DNA of 64,000 bases from DAISKN01 sp963716925 (GCA_963716925.1 CAVQUX010000033.1:806001-870000); one strand, 5' to 3'. Shown: positions 43,611 to 51,763, counted from the first letter of the stretch. The notes: a model not told the origin generated them from the sequence alone. Numbers and translations: made by a program.

Positions 43611-45748
43611 CGCAGACCCTGGAGCTCACCGTTCCGGAACTCGACTGCGCCGATGAGGCGCGGCAGATCGAGACGGCGCTGAGTCGCCTTTCGGGCGTGG
43701 CGGCGGTCCGGACCGTGGTCGCCACCCGGAAGGCGGTGGTCGCCTACGACGCCGAACGCCTCCCCCCGGAGGCCATCCGAGACGCCATCCGCCGCCTGGG
43801 GATGACGGTGGCCGATTCGCCGGTGCCGAGCGCCCGCCGCCAGCGCTCGCTGCCCGCGCTCCTGGGCGGGGGCTTCGTCGCCGTCGTCGCGCTGGTGGCC
43901 CTCGTCGGGATCGTCGGGGAACGGCTCGGTGTTGTCGAGGCGCTGGTCGACCGCATCCCGTGGTGGCTTGCGCTCGCGGCGGTTCTCGCCGGCGGCTATC
44001 CGATCTTCGGGAACGTCACGCGCGCCCTTCGGAACCGCACCGTCACCGCGCATGCTCTCATGACGCTCGGCATCCTGGGCGCCCTCGCGATCGGCCAGTA
44101 CGCGGCGGCCGCCGTGATCGTCTTCTTCATGCGGTTCGCCGACTTCCTCGAGGGGTTCACGACCGAGCGGTCCCGCCAGGCGATCCGGGCGCTCCTGCGG
44201 CTTGTCCCCGAGACGGCGCACGTGGAGCAGGACGGCCGCGACGTCGAGATTCCGGCCGAGGCGGTGCGCCCGGGCCAGCTCGTCCTCGTCAAGCCGGGGG
44301 AGCGCATCCCGGTGGATGGCCGGGTCGCCGAGGGTCGCGGCGCCGTCAACCAGGCGCCGATCACCGGCGAATCGATGCCGGTTGAGAAGCACGTGGGAGA
44401 GCACGTCTTCGCCGCGACGATCCTCGAGCGAGGCCTCCTCCGGATCGAGACCGAACGCGTGGGCTCCGAGACGACCTTCGGGCGGATTCTCCGGCTCGTG
44501 GAGGAGGCCGAGGCCCACAAGGCGCCCGTCCAGCGCTTCGCCGACCGCTTTACCGCGTACTACATCCCCGTGGTCGTGGGGGCCGCGCTCTTGACCTACC
44601 TGCTGGGTCGGACTCCCACCGCCGCGGTCGCGGTCGTCCTGGTCGCCTGTTCCTGTGCGATCGCGATGGCCACGCCCACGGTCGTGCTCGCCAGCGTCGG
44701 GCGAGCGGCCCGGCGGGGCCTCGTCATCAAAGGGGGGCGGTGGCTGGAGGCTCTGGCCCGGGTGGACACCGTCGTCATGGACAAGACCGGGACCGTGACC
44801 TTCGGGACGCCACGGGTGACGGACGTGCTGAGCCTCGATGGCCTGGGGGAGACCGAGGTGCTCGCCCGCGCGGCGGCCGTTGAGCGGTACTCCGAGCACC
44901 CGGTTGCCTCCGCGGTGCTGGCGGAAGCCGAAGCTCGAGGCCTCGCGCTCGCCACCGCCGAGGGGTTCGACGTGGTCCCCGGGGAGGGCGTCGTGGCGCG
45001 CGTCGACGGGCATGCCGTCGCGTGCGGCAGCGTGCGGTTGATGACGCGGCAAGCCGTCAAGGTTTCGCCCGTGGCCGTCGATCGTGTGCACGCGCTCGAG
45101 GCCCGAGGCCGCACCGTCGTGTATCTGGCCGAGGACGACCAGCTTCTCGGGCTCGTCGCCGTCGCCGACACGCTCCGCCCTGAGGTCCCCGCGGCCCTGG
45201 GGCGGCTCCGGGCACTCGGCGTCCGGCGGGTGTTGCTGCTGACCGGCGACAACGAGCGGGTCACACGCGCCCTGGCGGCCGACCTCGGCGTCGAGTACCG
45301 GGCCGAGTGTCTGCCGGAGGAAAAGATCGAGGTGGTCCGGCGGCTCCAGGCCGAGGGGGCGGTCGTGGCCATGGTCGGGGACGGCATCAACGACGCGCCG
45401 GCCCTGGCCCAGGCCGACGTGGGGATCGCCATGGGCGCGGCCGGGACCGACGCGGCCATCGAGGCGGCCCATGTGGCCCTCATGCGCGACGACTGGCGGC
45501 TGGTGCCGGAAGCGATCGAGATCGGGCGCCGGGCGTTTCGGACCATCCAGCAGAACCTCTGGTTCACGGCGGTCTACAACGTGGTGGGGATCGCGTTCGC
45601 CGCCGTCGGCTGGCTGCCGCCGATCGCGGCCGCCGCGGCGCAGTCGCTGCCCGATGTGGCCGTCATGCTCAACTCGTCACGGCTGCTCCGCGGCCGAGCG
45701 GCCGGAGACACACCGGCCATTCCGACGGAGGGACGCCCGATGGGGTGA
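43607..45748 (+). CDS. P1B-type heavy-metal ATPase with CSC instead of CPC
   Basis: 713 residues from GTG 43607. An N-terminal HMA-like domain has only one of the usual two cysteines (ELDCADEARQ). Membrane segments at ~83-105, 114-135, 148-185; actuator ITGESMPVEK; phosphorylation site DKTGTVTFG; hinge GDGINDAPALAQADVGIAMG; HP motif SEHPVASA. The ion-binding motif in the sixth helix reads ACSCAIAMATP, with Ser replacing the near-universal Pro of CPC/SPC. Metal specificity is therefore unclear, Zn/Cd/Pb-type export would fit the ArsR partner. Confidence 0.9.
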   Translation: MTQTLELTVPELDCADEARQIETALSRLSGVAAVRTVVATRKAVVAYDAERLPPEAIRDAIRRLGMTVADSPVPSARRQRSLPALLGGGFVAVVALVALVGIVGERLGVVEALVDRIPWWLALAAVLAGGYPIFGNVTRALRNRTVTAHALMTLGILGALAIGQYAAAAVIVFFMRFADFLEGFTTERSRQAIRALLRLVPETAHVEQDGRDVEIPAEAVRPGQLVLVKPGERIPVDGRVAEGRGAVNQAPITGESMPVEKHVGEHVFAATILERGLLRIETERVGSETTFGRILRLVEEAEAHKAPVQRFADRFTAYYIPVVVGAALLTYLLGRTPTAAVAVVLVACSCAIAMATPTVVLASVGRAARRGLVIKGGRWLEALARVDTVVMDKTGTVTFGTPRVTDVLSLDGLGETEVLARAAAVERYSEHPVASAVLAEAEARGLALATAEGFDVVPGEGVVARVDGHAVACGSVRLMTRQAVKVSPVAVDRVHALEARGRTVVYLAEDDQLLGLVAVADTLRPEVPAALGRLRALGVRRVLLLTGDNERVTRALAADLGVEYRAECLPEEKIEVVRRLQAEGAVVAMVGDGINDAPALAQADVGIAMGAAGTDAAIEAAHVALMRDDWRLVPEAIEIGRRAFRTIQQNLWFTAVYNVVGIAFAAVGWLPPIAAAAAQSLPDVAVMLNSSRLLRGRAAGDTPAIPTEGRPMG

Positions 45749-45888
45749 CGCTGTCCCATCGGACCGCGAGCGCCCCACCAGCCCGCGGGGACCAAGGTCG
45801 AAGTGCGCGAAAGAATAGTCGAAGGGGGTTGGCACCCAGCGTGCGGTGTTATCGCGCTGAGAGAGTCCCAACGCAGGGAGGAACCGCC

Positions 45889-46593
45889 ATGAAGAGAATG
45901 ATGCTTGTGATGATCCCGGTTGCGCTCCTGACGCTCGTCGCCGGCGTGGCGTTCGCCCAGATGGGTGGAATGGGCCCGGGCATGGGGATGGGCTGGGGCC
46001 ACATGGGCCCCGGGATGATGGGGCCGGGCATGGGCATGATGGGCCCCGGGATGATGGGCGGCTGGTATCAAGGACAGCCCCCCGGGCAGACGCTCACGCT
46101 CGACCAGGCCCAGACGCGGGTTCAGACGTACTTGCAGCAGGTCGGGAATCAGGACCTGGTGCTCGACGAGGTGATGGTGTTTCAGTACAACGTCTACGCG
46201 CTCGTGAAGGAGAAGAGCACTGGGCGTGGTGCATTCGAGTTGCTGGTGGACCGGATGACGGGCGCCGTCTATCCCGAGCACGGCCCGAACATGATGTGGA
46301 ACACGAAGTACGGGATGATGACGCACATGGGCGGCATGATGGGCTACCAGCCGCCCACGGGAGCCATGACCGTCTCGGCGGATCAGGCGAAGGCCATCGC
46401 CCAGCAGTGGCTCGACCGGAACCTGCCTGGCACCACGGCCGAGACTCCCGATGAGTTCTACGGCTACTACACCGTGCACACGCGGAAGGACGGCAAGATC
46501 AGCGGGATGCTGTCGGTGAACGGGTACGGCGGTGCCGTCTGGTACCACACCTGGCACGGCGCCTTCATCGCGAGCAAGGAGGCCAGCGGGTAG
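45889..46593 (+). CDS. exported Met/Gly-rich protein with PepSY-like C-terminus
   Basis: 234 residues. Signal peptide MKRMMLVMIPVALLTLVAGVAFAQ, then a stretch of MGPGMGM/MGPGMMG repeats (about residues 24-56) with two His, and later GMMTHMGGMMG: a thioether-rich segment expected to bind Cu(I)/Ag(I). The rest has two repeats around LTLDQAQTRVQTYLQQVGNQ and VSADQAKAIAQQWLDRNLPG, which look like PepSY-type modules. GGGAGG lies upstream of the ATG. Likely periplasmic metal binding in the efflux module. Confidence 0.72.
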   Translation: MKRMMLVMIPVALLTLVAGVAFAQMGGMGPGMGMGWGHMGPGMMGPGMGMMGPGMMGGWYQGQPPGQTLTLDQAQTRVQTYLQQVGNQDLVLDEVMVFQYNVYALVKEKSTGRGAFELLVDRMTGAVYPEHGPNMMWNTKYGMMTHMGGMMGYQPPTGAMTVSADQAKAIAQQWLDRNLPGTTAETPDEFYGYYTVHTRKDGKISGMLSVNGYGGAVWYHTWHGAFIASKEASG

Positions 46594-46614
46594 CCTCGCG
46601 GCCCGCGGCAGAAG

Positions 46615-46646
46615 GCCGGGCCGTGGGTCGCGACCCACGGCCCGGC
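46615..46646 (+). terminator. 32-bp perfect palindrome after the Met-rich gene
   Basis: GCCGGGCCGTGGGTCG followed directly by its exact reverse complement. It begins 21 bases after the stop. No T-run, so it may work as a hairpin pause/stability element, or in both directions. Confidence 0.6.
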
Positions 46647-46705
46647 TAGGTGTCCGGCCCACGTGCCCGATGTTCCCGTTCTGCGGTCCAGCCTTGGGCG
46701 CCTCA

Positions 46706-46825
46706 ATGATCCTCTTCGATCCCATCTTCGAGGGGCTGGCCCTGTCACTCATGGCGGGCGAGGTGGCCTCGACGCTCCTGTCCCGCATGGCGGTGCCGGT
46801 GCTCTATTACATGGCCGAGCGCTGA
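46706..46825 (+). pseudogene. C-terminal remnant of an RND efflux transporter
   Basis: 39 codons, MILFDPIFEGLALSLMAGEV then STLLSRMAVPVLYYMAER, which match the last membrane helix of RND pumps of the CusA/HAE type (usual ending ...DPIFQGLAVSLLFG...STLLTL...PVLYY). Homology starts a little upstream (GAS) and the other ~1,000 residues are absent. A leftover of a deleted pump next to other metal genes. Confidence 0.7.
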
Positions 46826-46838
46826 AGGGAGACGCACC

Positions 46839-47222
46839 ATGTTGCACGTCGTGGAATCGCGGAAACCGCTCGAGCGCCTGACGAAGGACCTGGAGGAGGC
46901 GGTGGCCCGCCACAAGTTTGGCGTGCTGGGCGTGTACGACCTCAAGGCCAAGATGGCTGAGAAGGGCGTGGCGTTCGCCCACGAATGCCGGATCTTCGAG
47001 GTGTGCAACCCGCACCAGGCCAAGAAGGTCCTCGACGCGAATCTGGCGATCTCCACCGCCCTCCCGTGCCGGATCTCGGTCTACGAGGAGGGCGGGATCA
47101 CGAAGCTGGCCACGATCAAGCCGACGGCTATGATCGCGCTCTACGCGACCCCCGACCTCAAGGAGGTCGCCGAGGACGTGGAGACGACGCTCGAGCGCAT
47201 TATGGCGGAGGCGGCCCGATAA
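46839..47222 (+). CDS. DUF302 domain protein
   Basis: 127 residues, almost all DUF302: RLTKDLEEAVARHKFGVLGVYDLKAKM, FEVCNPHQAKKVLDANLAISTALPCRISVYEEGG and KPTAMIALYATPDL. No signal peptide. The family is often found beside metal or thiosulfate genes but has no settled role. The ribosome site GAAGGGAGA lies 7 bases before the ATG. It directly follows the RND remnant. Confidence 0.87.
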   Translation: MLHVVESRKPLERLTKDLEEAVARHKFGVLGVYDLKAKMAEKGVAFAHECRIFEVCNPHQAKKVLDANLAISTALPCRISVYEEGGITKLATIKPTAMIALYATPDLKEVAEDVETTLERIMAEAAR

Positions 47223-47266
47223 GGGGGGTCAGAACCCGTACCCCGCATCCGACCGGGAGGTGCCTG

Positions 47267-47635
47267 ATGGCGAGAAAGACGATCCTCCGGATAGACGTCA
47301 CGGGAAGACGACCGCCCTGGAAGACACTGGCCCGCGGGCTATGTGGCGGGCTGAGCGGCATCGTCTTCCTCCCCATCGCCGCATGGGCGCAGGAGCGGCC
47401 GTGGGGGTGGCATCCCATGTGGGGGATGTGGGGGGCGTGGGGTTTCGGGATGATGCTGTTCATGATGGTGTTCTGGGTCTTGGTCATCGTGGCCTTGGTG
47501 CTGGGGGTTCGGTGGCTGGTGACCCAGGGACGCGAATCGCGATCCGACACTGCCTTGGAGATCCTGCGGCAGCGCTACGCCCGGGGTGAGATCAACGAGG
47601 AGGAGTTCGACGCGAAGAAACGCGATCTGAGCTGA
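47267..47635 (+). CDS. SHOCT-domain membrane protein
   Basis: 122 residues: a basic N-terminus, a first hydrophobic stretch (GLSGIVFLPIAAWA, perhaps a signal peptide), a Trp/Gly-rich loop (WGWHPMWGMWGAWGFG), one strong helix (MMVFWVLVIVALVLGVRWLV) and a C-terminal SHOCT motif ALEILRQRYARGEINEEEFDAKKRDL. SHOCT ends are thought to help oligomerisation. Ribosome site GGGAGG before the ATG. Fits the metal module by position only. Confidence 0.82.
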   Translation: MARKTILRIDVTGRRPPWKTLARGLCGGLSGIVFLPIAAWAQERPWGWHPMWGMWGAWGFGMMLFMMVFWVLVIVALVLGVRWLVTQGRESRSDTALEILRQRYARGEINEEEFDAKKRDLS

Positions 47636-47700
47636 TCGGTCTGCGACCGACCCGCGACCCTGCTGGGCGGGGGAGTCGGGCCCCGTCGAGACCCGACGGG
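47636..47700 (+). terminator. two hairpins after the SHOCT gene
   Basis: TCGGTC-TGC-GACCGA (47636-47650) starts at the stop codon; a second, CCCGTCG-AGACC-CGACGGG (47682-47700), can be extended by GGCC...GGCC flanks. No T-run. Likely end of the metal operon. Confidence 0.5.
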
Positions 47701-47919
47701 AAGCGGGGCCCCGCCAACGCCTCCTAAACGGCCCTTGCTGATGGCCTGCAACTGAGAGACACAGGGGGATTCGATCGTCTCCCGTCGGCGAATTGTCCGT
47801 GTTTTGTCCGTGAATGCCTGCCAACCAGCCCCAACCCGGACCAACCGGACGCGCGACAACCTCCAATTTCCTTTGGGGCCAGTTGGGGGAAGTTGGTATC
47901 CGTCGCACCCGCCCTTGCC
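47701..47919. repeat. spacer with TTGTCCGTG repeats before the tRNA fragment
   Basis: No gene supported. It holds GAATTGTCCGTG at 47790-47801 and TTGTCCGTG again at 47804-47812. The exact reverse complement of the 12-mer lies beyond the tRNA fragment at 48080-48091. These could be integrase arm-type sites, which is only a guess. Confidence 0.45.
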
Positions 47920-47964
47920 CTCATAACCCAAAGGTCGCTGGTTCAAATCCAGCCCCCGCAACCA
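47920..47964 (+). tRNA. 3' half of initiator tRNA-fMet(CAU), 5' half missing (att-like scar)
   Basis: Starts at the anticodon loop CTCATAA (47920-47926, anticodon CAU), then CCCAA, variable AGGTC, T-arm GCTGG-TTCAAAT-CCAGC, acceptor CCCCGCA, discriminator A and encoded CCA. The A at the last acceptor position fits the C1:A72 mismatch of initiator tRNA. The expected 5' anticodon strand TTGGG reads TTGCC and no D-arm or 5' acceptor strand precedes it. A break exactly at the anticodon loop is typical of tyrosine-integrase attachment sites that displace a tRNA 3' end. Not a functional tRNA. Confidence 0.78.
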
Positions 47965-47972
47965 AGCAAAGA

Positions 47973-48011
47973 CAAGGGGTTACGGACCACCACCGTAGCC
48001 CCTTGGTTTTT
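47973..48011 (+). terminator. intrinsic terminator behind the tRNA fragment
   Basis: CAAGGGGTTACGG (47973-47985), loop ACCACCA, CCGTAGCCCCTTG (47993-48005; one G-T pair), then GTTTTT. A classic 13-bp hairpin with T-run, nine bases past the CCA. Probably the original tRNA gene's terminator. Confidence 0.85.
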
Positions 48012-48382
48012 CAACCCAACGTTCGGCTCGAAATCACCGCAGAAAACCTGGGCGTTCGTACACAGGCGATCCGGCAATTCACGGACAATTCCGGGGTCGC
48101 TTGAGTCGGAATGTCCGCTCGCCGGCTGAGCGGCATCGCGTTACAGGCTCGGGCTGCATGTTTGGCGCGCATTGCTGGCGTTTCGCGCATGTCCGGGCAT
48201 TATTGCCATCGCCATCGTCACCTGGCTGATGGCCACGTCCCGGTCGCGTGCGAATTCATCGGCCGGCCGGTGCGGCGCGCTGGTCGCGCTGGGAAGCCGC
48301 AAGGCAACTCTCCCCCTCGCGGCTCATGCTAGGCTCGCGGCACCGTCCGGCCTTCTCCGACCCGGGTTGTTGGAGGGGTGCA
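48012..48382. other. gene-free stretch
   Basis: No supported gene. It contains the inverted CACGGACAATTC (48080-48091) that matches the repeat left of the tRNA fragment. Open frames across it are short and without family features. Confidence 0.4.
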
Positions 48383-48451
48383 GTGAAGTGCTCCCGCTGC
48401 CAGCACGGGAGACCCTCGTGGTTCGATCTGAGGGGAGGCGCCGGTCGATGA
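48383..48451 (+). pseudogene. zinc-ribbon start of a truncated protein
   Basis: GTG start with GGAGGGG upstream, reading MKCSRCQHGRPSWF then a stop after 22 codons. The start KCxRCQH...P is the usual opening of bacterial zinc-ribbon proteins, many of them adenylate cyclase/AAA proteins that open MKCPRCQHENP. The second CxxC and everything after are missing. Probably a remnant. Confidence 0.45.
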
Positions 48452-48503
48452 GCGAGGCGAGGCGCGGGATCCTGCGGGAGCCCTTGGGTGAGGCGAGGCC
48501 GTG

Positions 48504-49388
48504 ATGGGTGGCGACGTCCTGGTCCGCGTCGTGATCCCCGGGGTCGTCGTCTTCTGCATGGCCGTGGTCGGCCTCGACCTCACGCTCGAGGACTTCCGAC
48601 GGGTCACGCGGCACCCCCGCCTCGTTGGGGTCGGCGTCCTGGGACCGGTCCTCCTCCTGCCGCCGCTCGCGATGGCGCTCGGGCACGCGCTCGCGCTGCC
48701 GCCGGTCGTCGCGGAGGGGATGGTGCTCGTGGCCGCGTGCCCGACCGCGATCCTCGCGAACCTCTACACGGCGCTGGCGCGCGGCACTGTGGCGCTCTCG
48801 GTCTCGGTGACGGCCGTCTCGAGCATCGGCAGCGTCGTGACGCTCCCCCTGATCCTCCTCTTTGGGCTCGGGCGCGCCGGCGGCGGCGAGGCCCGCGTGT
48901 CCGTGCCCATCGGGCCCATGATGGGCCAGCTCGTCGGCCTTCTCCTCGTCCCGATCATCCTGGGGATGCTCGGGCGAGCGGCGTGGCCCGAGCGAGCCCG
49001 GCGCTGGGCCGCGCCCCTCCGCGCGACGAGTCTCGCCGCCGTGCTCGCGGTGGTGGCGGCCATCGTCGCGGGACAGGTGGACCGGTTCGTGGCGGTCGTG
49101 GGCTCCGTCGTGGTCGGCGCGGTGGCCTTCGCCGGGGTCGCCATGACCGCGGGCTGGCTGACGGCGGCCGTCGTGGGCGGCGATGCAGGGGACCGGTTCG
49201 CCCTCGCGATGGCCTGGTCGGCGCGGAATCTCGGCATCGCGACGCTCGTGGGCGCGACGATCCTCGGCCGGGCGGAGGTGCTCGTCTTCACGGCCGGGTT
49301 CCTCGCGGCCCATGCGCTCGTCGCGACGGCCGCCGTGGCGTGCGCCCGCGCTATCGGCCCGGCTCGGCGGGGCGCGCCGGTCGCGTGA
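48504..49388 (+). CDS. BASS/SBF-family (bile acid:sodium symporter-like) transporter
   Basis: 294 residues with nine to ten membrane segments. Family patterns are MVLVAACPTAILANLYTALA (the crossover helix region) and FALAMAWSARNLGIATLVG. Relatives import organic acids or, as Acr3, export arsenite; the Acr3-specific cysteine is not seen. ATG 48504 is chosen since GAGGCGAGG sits 5 bases upstream; GTG 48501 is possible. Its end overlaps the convergent regulator gene by 38 bases. Confidence 0.8.
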   Translation: MGGDVLVRVVIPGVVVFCMAVVGLDLTLEDFRRVTRHPRLVGVGVLGPVLLLPPLAMALGHALALPPVVAEGMVLVAACPTAILANLYTALARGTVALSVSVTAVSSIGSVVTLPLILLFGLGRAGGGEARVSVPIGPMMGQLVGLLLVPIILGMLGRAAWPERARRWAAPLRATSLAAVLAVVAAIVAGQVDRFVAVVGSVVVGAVAFAGVAMTAGWLTAAVVGGDAGDRFALAMAWSARNLGIATLVGATILGRAEVLVFTAGFLAAHALVATAAVACARAIGPARRGAPVA

Positions 49389-50973
49389 TCCCGAGCTTGG
49401 CCATGCGCGAGCGCAGGGTGCCGGGATTGAGCCCGAGCCTCGCGGCGGCGTGGCCCGGCCCTTCGATCTTCCAGGCGCACGCCTCGAGCACGCGCCGGAT
49501 GTGCGCGCGCTCGACCTCGTCCAGGCGCTCGAGGGACGGTGAGCCGCCCGCGCGGCGGGCCTTGGCGCCCCACGGCTCCTCGAGATGCAGCGTCGAGCCG
49601 GGCGAGAGGATGAGCGCGCGCTCGATCACGTTCTCGAGCTCGCGGACGTTGCCGGGCCACGCGTAGGCCGTCAACGCCGCCATCGCGCGCGTCGGCACGC
49701 GCTCGATGGTGCGCCCCAGCTGGGCCTGCCGGCGGGTGATGTAGTGCCAGACGAGGAGCGGGATGTCCTCGCGCCGCGCCCGCAGCGGCGGCAGCGGGAT
49801 GGGGAAGACGCTCAGGCGGAAGTAGAGGTCCTCGCGGAAGCGGCCGTCGGCCATGGCCCGCTCGAGGTCGCGGTGGGTGGCGGCCACGATCCGCACGTCC
49901 ACCCGGCGGGGCCGGCCGGAGCCCACTCGCTCGAACTCGCCGTGCTGGAGGACCCGGAGGAGCTTCACCTGGATGTCGGGGGTGAGCTCGCCGATCTCGT
50001 CCAGGAACAGCGTGCCCCCATCGGCCAGCTCGAAGCGGCCCACCTTCGCCCCGGTCGCCCCGGTGAAGGCGCCCTTCTCGTGGCCGAACAGCTCGCTCTC
50101 GATGAGGGTCGGCGGCAGGGCCGCGCAGCTGACCTTGACGAGGGGCCCGTCCCGGCGAGGGCTCCGGTCGTGGATGGCATGGGCCAGGAGCTCCTTGCCG
50201 GTGCCCGTCTCGCCGAGGAGCAGCACCGCGCTGGTCGTGGGCGCCACCTGGGCGACCTTCGCGAGGACCTCGAGGATGGCCGGGCTCTGGCCGACGATCG
50301 CGTCGAAGCCCTTCTCACGCCGGATCTCGGTGCGGAGGTAGGCCGTTTCCGCTTCCAGCTGGGTCTTGAGGTGGTGGATCTCGTCCACGCGGGCCTCGAG
50401 CTCGCCCTTCTGCCGATCGAGCGCCGTGACGGCGGCCCGCAGCTCCGTCTCGACGCGCTCGCGGTAGAGGGCGTTGGCGAGGATGTGCCCGACCAGCCGC
50501 AGGCGCTCGACGATGCGGTCCGGCCAGTCGCGCGGCGTGCGGAACGCGCCCGTCGCGAGCGCGCAGACGGGATGCTCCCCGACCCGGATCGGGATCGTCA
50601 GGTTCGACTGCATGCCGAGGCGGCGCATGTACGCCTTCTCCGCCCCCGCGTCCTCGGGGAGCTCGTCGGGAAGGCGGACCCGGATGGTCTCACCCCGGAC
50701 GAGCTGCGCGTGGTACCAGGGCAGCTCGGCTGGCACGATTGGGGTGGTGTAGGGCTCCACCCCGGGGCGCGCCCACGAGGCGGCGGCCGTCAGGTGCCTC
50801 CCATCCGGCGAGAACTCGAACAACGTGCTCCGATCGGTGTCGAGGAACTCGACGAGCCGACGCAGGCCGTGCTCGATCTCCTCGTGGATGCGCTCCAGGG
50901 GCAGCCTCGTGAAGCGGGTCGAGAGCTCGCTGAGGAGGCGCTCGGCTCCGCCGCTCTCGTCGCCCGGCTCCAT
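49351..50973 (-). CDS. GAF-domain sigma54-dependent activator
   Basis: 540 residues from ATG 50973. N-terminal GAF domain (about 25-165, LVEFLDTDRSTLFEFSPDG), a coiled coil (~175-215), AAA+ domain with GETGTGKELL, GHEKGAFTGA, GGTLFLDE, and a C-terminal Fis-type helix-turn-helix (HAAARLGLNPGTLRSRMAKL). Related to FhlA/NorR-type activators without a receiver domain. The target may be the adjacent genes, but no clear -24/-12 promoter was found nearby. Opposite in orientation to everything around it. Confidence 0.92.
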   Translation of the reverse strand: MEPGDESGGAERLLSELSTRFTRLPLERIHEEIEHGLRRLVEFLDTDRSTLFEFSPDGRHLTAAASWARPGVEPYTTPIVPAELPWYHAQLVRGETIRVRLPDELPEDAGAEKAYMRRLGMQSNLTIPIRVGEHPVCALATGAFRTPRDWPDRIVERLRLVGHILANALYRERVETELRAAVTALDRQKGELEARVDEIHHLKTQLEAETAYLRTEIRREKGFDAIVGQSPAILEVLAKVAQVAPTTSAVLLLGETGTGKELLAHAIHDRSPRRDGPLVKVSCAALPPTLIESELFGHEKGAFTGATGAKVGRFELADGGTLFLDEIGELTPDIQVKLLRVLQHGEFERVGSGRPRRVDVRIVAATHRDLERAMADGRFREDLYFRLSVFPIPLPPLRARREDIPLLVWHYITRRQAQLGRTIERVPTRAMAALTAYAWPGNVRELENVIERALILSPGSTLHLEEPWGAKARRAGGSPSLERLDEVERAHIRRVLEACAWKIEGPGHAAARLGLNPGTLRSRMAKLGITRPARPAEPGR

Positions 50974-51118
50974 GACGACCCAGTGTACCAAGAGGAATCC
51001 GTGACATTTCACGGCCTCCCACGAGATGTCTCGGCTTTTCGAGCGCGGCGATCGACGCCAGCCGTTGCGGGTTCGCGTTCCAAGGCCGCGCCACGATAGG
51101 CCAGACTCGCGCAAACTC

Positions 51119-51300
51119 CATCCGCCGGCCCCCTCGGCAGCGATCTTGCTCTCTCTGATTGCGATGCTGCCGATGGTCGGCCCGGTCGCCCGCGCGGTTC
51201 TTGAATCGCCGGGGCCGGACGTCCGCGACGCCGCGGATCGCGTGCGAGCCGGAATGTGGCATCCAGCTCCAGCTCATGTGCATCGAGGGTTGGCTCCAAG
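51119..51300 (+). repeat. imperfect direct repeat, copy A (with remnant STAS-like start)
   Basis: Starts ATCCGCCGGCC, passes GCGATGC-GCCGATGGTCGG and GCGCGGTT-TTGAA, and ends in a decayed coding start IACEPECGIQ...IEGWLQG that resembles IACDQTSGVS...LEGWLEG of the intact STAS gene. Copy B is at 51764-51945. The two flank the exported-protein gene. Confidence 0.65.
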
Positions 51301-51312
51301 GAGGGCCGAGTG

Positions 51313-51756
51313 ATGAGTCGTCGACTGACTGTCTGGGTGGCTGTTGGAGGGATGCTGGCGGTGCTCGCGGGGTCGGCTCTGGCGCAGGGCGCGAAGAAAC
51401 CCGATGGGACGGTGAAGCTCACGGAGGGGTCGGTCGCGGTGGGGATCGGGTGGAGCTGGGGCAAGGGCGTCCTGACCTACAAGGGGAAGACCTATCCGTT
51501 CAAGGTCGAGGGGCTCTCGGTGGGCGAGGTGGGCGTCACGAAGGCGGAGGCGCGAGGCAATGTGTTCAGCCTGAAGAACGTCGAGGACTTCAGCGGCCTC
51601 TATCGGGCGGCGGGCGCGGGGGGCACGGCGGTCAAGGGCGGCGAGGCCACGGCGCTCCAGAACGACAAGGGCGTGGTGATCGAGCTCAAGAGCGCGACCA
51701 AGGGCGCGAGCCTGAAACTCGCCCTCGAAGGCCTCAAGCTCGCGCTCGAGAAGTAG
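51313..51756 (+). CDS. exported small protein, possibly EipA/DUF1134-like
   Basis: 147 residues: signal peptide MSRRLTVWVAVGGMLAVLAGSALAQ, then a soluble domain with VAVGIGWSWGKGVLTYKGKTYPF, VEGLSVGEVGVTKAEARGNVF and a Gly/Ala-rich turn before LQNDKGVVIELKSATKGASLKL. The pattern recalls DUF1134 (EipA-type envelope proteins) but I am not certain. AAGGAGG precedes the ATG by ~10 bases. Flanked by the two copies of a direct repeat. Confidence 0.6.
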   Translation: MSRRLTVWVAVGGMLAVLAGSALAQGAKKPDGTVKLTEGSVAVGIGWSWGKGVLTYKGKTYPFKVEGLSVGEVGVTKAEARGNVFSLKNVEDFSGLYRAAGAGGTAVKGGEATALQNDKGVVIELKSATKGASLKLALEGLKLALEK

Positions 51757-51763
51757 TTGCGTC

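Noticed and set aside
43460..45472. 670-residue minus-strand ORF
   Set aside because: Antisense shadow of the P-type ATPase gene, Gly/Arg/His-rich low-complexity translation.
47575..47961. Minus-strand ORF starting MRGLDLNQRPLGYE
   Set aside because: This is the well-known spurious translation of an antisense tRNA 3' end; it instead helped confirm the tRNA fragment.
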